From Bryobacteraceae bacterium (lineage in GTDB: Bacteria; Acidobacteriota; Terriglobia; Bryobacterales; Bryobacteraceae), in assembly GCA_030036985.1 (NCBI GenBank), contig JASHSD010000669.1:1-5427 (forward strand): DNA of 5,427 nt, written 5' to 3'. A program made the position numbers and the translations under genes. Below, piece after piece: positions 1 to 4,013 of this stretch (within the stretch, counting starts at the first letter, position 1; every line of letters begins with the position of its first letter). The notes under the pieces are model-generated. The model did not search any database. It was given only the letters and a program-made list of their open reading frames with translations, and had not been told where the DNA came from.

Positions 1-1094
1 TAGCGGGCCTGCGGAGCCGTCTCGTAGATCTGCCGCAGGACCGGAACCATATCGGACGACTCGATTTTTTTCCATTGATACTCAAGTAATTCGGATTGTT
101 GCGACACGGGCAGATCCGTGAACAGGGCGGCGATTTCAGAACGCATCTGCAGTGGCACGTCCTCGGCAGGCATGTTATCGAGCAGCGTCTTCAATGAAAT
201 CGCCTTCGCCGCGCCCTGCTTTTGCTCAACCACATCGGCGAGAGCGTTTTGCGGTCCCGTGGTGGAGTTGATGAGACCAGAGAGCGCTCGCAGAAACATC
301 GGCGGTATCGGTTCGGAGGGAGAGCGCAGGAACTCCTGCACGGCCGCAATGGCTTCGGTGCGGTGGCCGCTCGAAAGCAGCCCGTCCAGCAGAACCTGGC
401 CGGTCTGGACGTCAGCCATCCCCAGCCAATGCGCCATCTCGCGGACCGCCGCGGGCGTTTCCAGATAAGTGATGCGGTGCGCGGCGCTCATGCGCGCGTA
501 GAAGGACTGGTTGTCGATTTTGGATAGCGTGGAGCTCAGGATCTCCAGATCGTGAGCCAATTCCTGCGCCTGCCACTTGGGATCGGCGGCGACGATATCG
601 ATGCCGATCTCGTTCGATTCGACCTCGACGCCCTGACCTTGAAGTCCCCCGACATAGGACGAAAGATGGACTGTGTAGTGGCCCGGACGTTCGAACCTCA
701 CCCACTGGTTCAGGTCGAAATTCAGGACAACTGGTTGGCCGCCGATTGAAGTCCCGGGGGGACCTGAATAGACGATGCCTTGGTGGAGCCGATACTCCCA
801 GGGATCGCGCGTACCGGTTTCAGGAGTAACGACGAAACGGTCGCGGCCAATCCCCAGGACCGAGCGGTCACTCCCCATAAACGTGGTCATCCAGCGTAGT
901 TGATTATCCGGCGGCGCGGCGGATGGAGGCATCATTTCAAAAACCAGCCGGATGCCGATCGCCTCGCCGACGCGAAATTGAGACTGGCCTGGCGGCGTTT
1001 CGATGTGCGCCGAAAAGGTTTGCGCGGCAGCGCTGCCGGAGATCGCGAACGTGCAGAAAAGGATTGTGGACAGCCGCACTGGCAGATTAGACAC
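1..1094 (-). CDS. Secreted protein of unknown function, beta-rich N-terminus and helical C-terminus (partial at left edge)
   Basis: An uninterrupted minus-strand frame gives at least 364 residues. The last two bases in the window read TA, so the next codon is either Tyr or a TAA/TAG stop, and the C-terminus cannot be fixed. Residues 1-25 look like a signal peptide: Arg7, a hydrophobic stretch LSTILFCTFAISG, and a probable cleavage near SAAA/QTF. Residues 26-170 are rich in beta-type segments and aromatic residues (FDLNQWVRFERPGHY, about 126-140) and end in SNEIGIDIVAADPKW, suggesting an extracellular beta-sandwich. From about 171 onward the sequence is helical, with helix-pair spacing that may be HEAT-like. 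No catalytic motif is visible. No ATG lies in frame near the N-terminus; I chose GTG at 1094, which gives a good signal peptide, with GTG at 1079 as the alternative. Neither has a well-spaced ribosome binding site. The reading frame is secure, the function unknown. It is divergent from the TIGR03435-type gene. Confidence 0.82.
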   Translation of the reverse strand, partial: MSNLPVRLSTILFCTFAISGSAAAQTFSAHIETPPGQSQFRVGEAIGIRLVFEMMPPSAAPPDNQLRWMTTFMGSDRSVLGIGRDRFVVTPETGTRDPWEYRLHQGIVYSGPPGTSIGGQPVVLNFDLNQWVRFERPGHYTVHLSSYVGGLQGQGVEVESNEIGIDIVAADPKWQAQELAHDLEILSSTLSKIDNQSFYARMSAAHRITYLETPAAVREMAHWLGMADVQTGQVLLDGLLSSGHRTEAIAAVQEFLRSPSEPIPPMFLRALSGLINSTTGPQNALADVVEQKQGAAKAISLKTLLDNMPAEDVPLQMRSEIAALFTDLPVSQQSELLEYQWKKIESSDMVPVLRQIYETAPQAR

Positions 1095-1173
1095 CCCTAC
1101 GCTGCCCGAAGTTCCCTCCGAATTGGCTCCTGAACTGCTTCTTTGTGCCGCCGTCGGGAACAAAAGGTGAACA

Positions 1174-1202
1174 TTTATCGTCCAATTGTCGTACCGGGTG
1201 AA
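1174..1202 (-). promoter_or_regulatory. Candidate sigma-70-like promoter for the 1-1094 gene
   Basis: Reading the minus strand, TTCACC (1202-1197) and GATAAA (1179-1174) are separated by exactly 17 bp. Each matches its consensus hexamer (TTGACA, TATAAT) at 4 of 6 positions. A start about 7 nt downstream would leave a leader of roughly 70 nt before GTG 1094. Matches this weak occur by chance, and acidobacterial promoters are poorly characterised. Confidence 0.25.
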
Positions 1203-1293
1203 CGTAAGGAAAACAATCGGCAACGGGCGTCCGGAGATGCCGCCCGCGGTTCGGTTCGCAGGCTTCAGCGTCTTCCCAAATGCGGCTGCCTTA

Positions 1294-1312
1294 CTGTGCC
1301 ACGCAAGCACAG
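1294..1312. promoter_or_regulatory. Inverted repeat upstream of the TIGR03435-type gene, possible operator
   Basis: CTGTGC (1294-1299) and GCACAG (1307-1312) are perfect 6-bp arms around a 7-base spacer, making a 19-bp dyad 59 bp before the ATG at 1372. Size and position suit a dimeric regulator site, but no regulator gene is in the window and a 6-bp dyad can be chance. Confidence 0.25.
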
Positions 1313-1357
1313 GATGATACCAGCCGCCACAGATCGGGCTCGGCAACGCCATCCCGC

Positions 1358-1362
1358 GGGAG
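1358..1362 (+). promoter_or_regulatory. Ribosome binding site of the TIGR03435-type gene
   Basis: GGGAG lies 9 bases before the ATG at 1372, a good Shine-Dalgarno spacing. It supports 1372 over other starts, and the resulting N-terminus is a typical signal peptide. Confidence 0.65.
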
Positions 1363-1371
1363 AAATCACCC

Positions 1372-2523
1372 ATGAAGAAGCTGCTGCTATCGACGCTCGC
1401 GCTTGCCGCGCTGCAGGCGAGCGCCTTGTTCGGCCAGACCTTTACAGGCACATGGCAGGGAGCGCTCAAGATCCCCCAGGCGCCGAACGGCGAACTGCGC
1501 GTCGTGATCAAGATCTCCACCACGGAGGCGGACAAGCTGGCCGCCCAGTTCTACAGCATCGACCAGGGCGGGAACCCGATTCCGGCCAAAACGGTAACGG
1601 CGAGCGGATCGAGTCTGAAAATCGATATCCCCACGCTCAACGGCACGTATGAAGGCAAAATCAGCGGCGACGGCGCCACGATCACGGGTACCTGGACCCA
1701 AGGCCAGCCCCTGCCGTTGAATCTGATTCGCGCGACTCCGCAGACCGCATGGACCATCCCCGAGCCGCTGCCGCCGCCCAAGATGATCGATCCCAATGCG
1801 AAGGTGGAATTCGAAGTCGCCACGATCAAGACGCCCGATCCCAATCGGCCGGGTTGGGGAATCAACGTGAACCGGAGCGGTACGTTCACCACCCATAACA
1901 CCACCCTCGCCGATCTGGTGAAATTCGCCTTCGACCTGCATCCGAAACAGGTCATCGGGGCGCCCGCGTGGTATGACACCGACAAGTTTGATATCGAGGC
2001 CAAACCGGACAAGTCCGGCATGCCGAGTGTCAAGCAGATGCAGGCGATGCTGCAGAAGCTGCTCGCCGACCGCTTTTCGCTGCAATACCACAAAGAAAAG
2101 AAGGAGCTTTCGGCCTACTCCGTCACCGTGGCCAAGGAGGGCATAAAGTTCGACAAGGAAGAGAACAACCCGACCCCTGTTCCCGGCTTCGGAGGCAGGC
2201 CGCAAAACGGCTTCCACGTCAACAACGCGACCATGGCCGAGTTTGCCAGCGTGCTCCAGGCCCAGTTCATGGACGAACCCGTGGTGGATCAGACCGGCCT
2301 TGGCAATACCCGCTACACCTTCGTTTTGAAGTTCACGCCCGACCCGGGAATGCGGCCCTTTGGCGGCGCCGGTGCTCCGCCCCAGCAGGCGGCGACGCCC
2401 GATCCGGACGCCCCGCCCGACCTGTACGGAGCCATGGCGCAGATCGGACTGCGCATGCAGAAAACCAGGACGCCGGTAGACGTGATGGTCATCGACAAGA
2501 TCGAAAAGCCGTCTGCGAACTGA
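1372..2523 (+). CDS. Secreted TIGR03435-family protein with an extra N-terminal beta domain
   Basis: 383 residues starting MKKLLLSTLALAALQASALFG, a clear signal peptide with cleavage near residue 18-22. Residues 23-121 form a compact beta domain starting TFTGTWQG and ending with TITGTWTQGQPLPLNL. That GTWxG...GTWxQG pattern is familiar to me as a module placed before alpha/beta hydrolases in secreted bacterial proteins. A Pro-rich linker (126-142) follows. Residues 146-381 fit TIGR03435: FEVATIK (147-153), QVIGAPAWYDTDKFDI (193-208), MLQKLLADRFSL (226-237), PVVDQTGL (303-310), FTPDP (321-325) and PVDVMVIDKIEKPSAN at the end. A Gly/Pro/Ala-rich insert (about 325-350) interrupts the last part. 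The family occurs in very many copies in Solibacter and its function is unknown. No catalytic residues are apparent; after export it probably acts in the periplasm or cell envelope. Confidence 0.9.
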   Translation: MKKLLLSTLALAALQASALFGQTFTGTWQGALKIPQAPNGELRVVIKISTTEADKLAAQFYSIDQGGNPIPAKTVTASGSSLKIDIPTLNGTYEGKISGDGATITGTWTQGQPLPLNLIRATPQTAWTIPEPLPPPKMIDPNAKVEFEVATIKTPDPNRPGWGINVNRSGTFTTHNTTLADLVKFAFDLHPKQVIGAPAWYDTDKFDIEAKPDKSGMPSVKQMQAMLQKLLADRFSLQYHKEKKELSAYSVTVAKEGIKFDKEENNPTPVPGFGGRPQNGFHVNNATMAEFASVLQAQFMDEPVVDQTGLGNTRYTFVLKFTPDPGMRPFGGAGAPPQQAATPDPDAPPDLYGAMAQIGLRMQKTRTPVDVMVIDKIEKPSAN

Positions 2524-2567
2524 GCGGCTTGTTCACAACCACCAAAAATAAATTTGCGCCCGCCCGA

Positions 2568-2777
2568 TCAATAAGTTATAAGCCGATCCGGGTCAGTGCT
2601 GTCCGCATTGTCCCGAGGGCTGCTGTAGTCTCCAATCGAGAACCAGGTCGGACCCCATGACCCGATCTGGTCGCTAAGCCGTACAGTCCTCGAGGCTCTG
2701 GTCGCGGTGAACGCATCAAACATGGGCGGCAGGCGCTCCCCGTAATCGGCGCTCCCGGATTCGGTCCGGGTAACCAA
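2568..2777 (-). CDS. Open frame of unknown function, doubtful gene or gene fragment
   Basis: 69 residues read from a TTG codon at 2777 to a TGA. Codon third positions are mostly G or C, as in the real genes here, and the translation is balanced and rich in Ser, Asp, Gly and Trp (for example QIGSWGPTWFSIGDY), unlike the Arg-rich shadow frames. Against it: no ribosome binding site, no ATG near the start, and a hairpin at the 5' end. The same frame stays open upstream through the repeats to the TAA of the hydrolase gene at 2940-2942, so the TTG may not be a real start. It could be a genuine small gene, a fragment of a larger gene, or part of a dispersed repeat. I do not recognise the sequence. 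Confidence 0.25.
   Translation of the reverse strand: MVTRTESGSADYGERLPPMFDAFTATRASRTVRLSDQIGSWGPTWFSIGDYSSPRDNADSTDPDRLITY
2754..2770. repeat. Perfect 6-bp hairpin
   Basis: CCCGGA and TCCGGG pair around the loop TTCGG. The stem is GC-rich, but no T run follows on either strand, so it is not a classical terminator. It overlaps the start of the doubtful minus-strand frame. Confidence 0.5.
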
Positions 2778-2784
2778 CTGATTT

Positions 2785-2820
2785 GGGGCGCCCCGAAAAA
2801 TTCCTTCGGTTTTGTTTCTT
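2785..2820 (+). terminator. GC palindrome followed by a terminator-like hairpin and T-rich tract
   Basis: GGGGCGCCCC (2785-2794) is a perfect 10-bp palindrome. Overlapping it, CCGAA (2793-2797) pairs with TTCGG (2805-2809), and TTTTGTTTCTT follows at 2810-2820. Hairpin plus T-rich tail suits an intrinsic terminator for plus-strand transcripts, presumably from the TIGR03435-type gene ending 262 bp earlier. The stem is only 5 bp, the T tract is interrupted, and the tract is also part of the 14-bp tandem repeats. Confidence 0.3.
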
Positions 2821-2870
2821 AGCTTCTGTTTCTTAGCTTCTGTTTGTTGGCCTTTGTTGCTTTGATTCTG
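2801..2870. repeat. Five degenerate 14-bp tandem repeats, T-rich on the plus strand
   Basis: The array divides exactly into five 14-bp units: TTCCTTCGGTTTTG (2801-2814), TTTCTTAGCTTCTG (2815-2828), the same again (2829-2842), TTTGTTGGCCTTTG (2843-2856) and TTGCTTTGATTCTG (2857-2870). Units 2 and 3 are identical; unit 1 matches them at 10 of 14 positions and the outer units have diverged. All start TT, end TG, and have almost no A on this strand. The array ends precisely where the REP-like palindrome begins. Confidence 0.75.
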
Positions 2871-2939
2871 TGGGGTCAGGGCTTCAGCCCTGCAGCCGGG
2901 CTTCAGCCCGGCCTGGCCCCAGGATAAATCCGTCCCTAC
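2871..2939 (-). repeat. REP-like compound palindrome (double hairpin in an outer stem, with a GTAG tag)
   Basis: Two hairpins sit side by side: CAGGGCT/AGCCCTG (2877-2892, 7-bp stem) and GCCGGGCT/AGCCCGGC (2895-2912, 8-bp stem), both sharing the core GGGCTTCAGCCC. They are enclosed by TGGGG (2871-2875) pairing with CCCCA (2917-2921), so the whole could fold as a three-way junction. Downstream, GGATAAATCC (2922-2931) is a further small dyad. On the minus strand the element is preceded by GTAG (2939-2936), the tetranucleotide found 5' of many REP elements mobilised by RAYT (TnpA-REP) enzymes. It lies directly against the hydrolase stop codon and between convergent genes, the usual place for REPs, where such structures may stop transcription or protect mRNA ends. 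No RAYT gene is in the window. Confidence 0.7.
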
Positions 2940-3653
2940 TTACTTACTACACCCTTTCCTTGCCTCATCAAACCCATCAAACAAACGCCCGGCGCCCGCC
3001 CCGGCGAGTGTCTCCATGCGGTGCGGCTGACCCTTCTCCACCGTATACCGCGCGATCGTCCCTTTGGCGCGAAGTACATCCGCTTCTCTCTTCATCTCCG
3101 GGTGCCACCTATATTCATCGTTCTCCCCGACATACATGAACACGCACATCTTCGAAATCGCATCGAGCTTGGCCGGAGTGGGTTCCCACATATATCCGGG
3201 GAACGCGGTGATGGAAACGAAGTATTGAGGGTTCGCAGCCGCAACATGGAACGCGGCGATCCCGCCATTCGACGGTCCGGCGATGTGGAATTTCCCGCCC
3301 TCGATTTTGTAATCCGCCAGGATCGTCTTCAAAAAATCGGGGAAAATGCGATCGCCGCCCTCGAAGAACAACTGATCGTCGGGCGCGGCGGGAGCGACCA
3401 CGATGTAGCCGCGTTTTTCCGCCTCGGCGCGAAGGTTGCGGTTCAGAACGCTGTCCACCGTATTCATGGTTTGCGGACCACCGCCGAAAGCCAGAATAGC
3501 CGGATACGTCTTCGCTGGGTCGTAGCCCGAGGGAAGAACCACCTTGTACCGAACCGTAAGCCCGGCCACCTTCTTCGTTTTTTCGAGCAACTCCGGCCGC
3601 GCGGACTGGGCCGCCAGAATTGCCATCACAACTGTTATCGGGGACAAGCGCAT
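2940..3653 (-). CDS. Secreted alpha/beta hydrolase (esterase-like)
   Basis: 237 residues from ATG 3653, chosen because it begins a signal peptide (MRLSPITVVMAILAAQSA). The frame is open upstream to an ATG at 3842, but those 63 extra residues are Arg-rich and unlikely to be coding. The mature part has a typical alpha/beta-hydrolase order: strand and likely oxyanion loop AILAFGGGP (52-60), YIVVAPAAP (83-91), nucleophile elbow IAGPSNGG with Ser128 (124-131), a likely acid Asp179 in VGENDEY, and a likely base His211 in KGQPHRM. It resembles compact esterases of the PHB-depolymerase/LpqC or feruloyl-esterase type. The substrate cannot be told from sequence; location is periplasmic or extracellular. 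There is no clear ribosome binding site, but TAAAAT lies 11 bases upstream of the ATG. The gene stands alone: 360 bp from its upstream neighbour, with a REP-like element right after its TAA. Confidence 0.87.
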   Translation of the reverse strand: MRLSPITVVMAILAAQSARPELLEKTKKVAGLTVRYKVVLPSGYDPAKTYPAILAFGGGPQTMNTVDSVLNRNLRAEAEKRGYIVVAPAAPDDQLFFEGGDRIFPDFLKTILADYKIEGGKFHIAGPSNGGIAAFHVAAANPQYFVSITAFPGYMWEPTPAKLDAISKMCVFMYVGENDEYRWHPEMKREADVLRAKGTIARYTVEKGQPHRMETLAGAGAGRLFDGFDEARKGCSK

Positions 3654-3669
3654 CGTGTGAACGATTTTA
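3654..3669 (-). promoter_or_regulatory. Possible -10 element just upstream of the hydrolase start
   Basis: TAAAAT (3669-3664 on the minus strand) matches 5 of 6 bases of TATAAT and ends 10 bases before the ATG. If used, the mRNA would be almost leaderless, which would fit the missing Shine-Dalgarno. No convincing -35 hexamer lies 16-18 bp upstream. Confidence 0.22.
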
Positions 3670-3808
3670 CCCGAGAATGCCGTGAATGAGATACCGGACG
3701 GTTGCCGCCGCAAAAGGGGTCGCGTCCGCGCCGCACGAATAACGAGTTCCTCCGCTCGATTGCGGCGCTTGCGGTCATGGCTCAGACGCCCATTCCGAGC
3801 CGCGCGCG

Positions 3809-3877
3809 CAAGCAAGCGGTTTTTCGCAAAAGGATTGGTCATTTGGTGGCACGTCCTTTGCGCGGGAAGCTTGCTTG
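3809..3877. repeat. Distant inverted repeat with 9-bp arms
   Basis: CAAGCAAGC (3809-3817) and GCTTGCTTG (3869-3877) are perfect reverse complements 51 bp apart. The left arm is embedded in an alternating GC run (3800-3809). It could be part of a decayed dispersed palindromic repeat; a chance match is not excluded. Confidence 0.35.
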
Positions 3878-3934
3878 GCCCGGCGTCTTCCTGACTCCGG
3901 CTTTTTCGTATGGCTCGCGATCATCCAAATTCAC

Positions 3935-3959
3935 GCGCTCACAGCGTAGCCGTGCGCGC
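3935..3959. repeat. Imperfect 11-bp inverted repeat, possible terminator
   Basis: GCGC-T-CAC-A-GC (3935-3945) pairs with GC-C-GTG-C-GCGC (3949-3959) around the loop GTA, with two isolated mismatches. It lies 55 bp past the stop of the SBBP/TIGR03437 gene, so it could end that transcript, but on the minus strand it is followed only by a mixed TGAATTTGG. The better T-rich tail (TTCTATTTATTTTTG, 3960-3974) lies on the plus-strand side, where no gene ends nearby. Confidence 0.4.
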
Positions 3960-4013
3960 TTCTATTTATTTTTGACTCCGCTCTTATTGCCGTCGCCTCG
4001 TTGGTGCTCGTGG

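Larger units (their letters stand above)
1095..1371. other. Divergent intergenic region (277 bp)
   Basis: This region separates two divergently transcribed secreted-protein genes and should hold both promoters. I see one moderate minus-strand promoter candidate, one 6-bp-arm inverted repeat and the ribosome binding site of the plus-strand gene, all listed separately. Open frames here (for example 1143-1652 on the plus strand) encode Arg-rich, low-plausibility peptides and overlap the TIGR03435-type gene, so I read them as chance. No RNA gene or riboswitch structure was recognised. Confidence 0.7.
2524..2939. other. Convergent intergenic region (416 bp) with clustered repeats
   Basis: This gap lies between the stop of the plus-strand TIGR03435-type gene and the stop of the minus-strand hydrolase gene. 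It contains, in order, a high-GC3 minus-strand open frame (2568-2777), a hairpin (2754-2770), a GC palindrome with a terminator-like hairpin (2785-2820), T-rich 14-bp tandem repeats (2801-2870) and a REP-like double hairpin (2871-2939). Only 2524-2567 shows nothing recognisable apart from an AT-rich patch near 2544-2555. Confidence 0.75.
3654..4013. other. Intergenic region (360 bp) upstream of the hydrolase gene
   Basis: Open frames cross this stretch on both strands (plus 3682-3894 and 3702-4022; minus extension to 3842), but their translations are Arg/Ala-rich with no recognisable domain, so I do not call a gene. It contains an imperfect dyad (3935-3959), a pair of distant 9-bp inverted arms (3809-3817 and 3869-3877) and a possible -10 element near the hydrolase start. 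No RNA gene was recognised. Confidence 0.6.

Noticed and set aside
412..705. Minus-strand frame of 97 codons inside the first gene
   Set aside because: It overlaps in another phase the longer frame that has a signal peptide and spans 1-1094, and it encodes an Arg-rich peptide.
1387..2217. Long minus-strand frame opposite the TIGR03435-type gene (276 codons)
   Set aside because: It is the antisense shadow of a gene with recognised motifs; its translation is rich in Arg, Gly and Leu with no domain.
2801..2939. CRISPR array
   Set aside because: The repeats are directly adjacent 14-mers without spacers, and the palindromes are not regularly repeated; no cas gene is present.
3021..3689. Long plus-strand frame opposite the hydrolase gene (222 codons)
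   Set aside because: It is antisense to a gene with a catalytic triad, and its own translation is Arg/His-rich with no recognisable family.
3654..3842. 63-residue N-terminal extension of the hydrolase from ATG 3842
   Set aside because: The extension is Arg-rich and low in plausibility, and the internal ATG at 3653 starts a proper signal peptide that would otherwise be buried.
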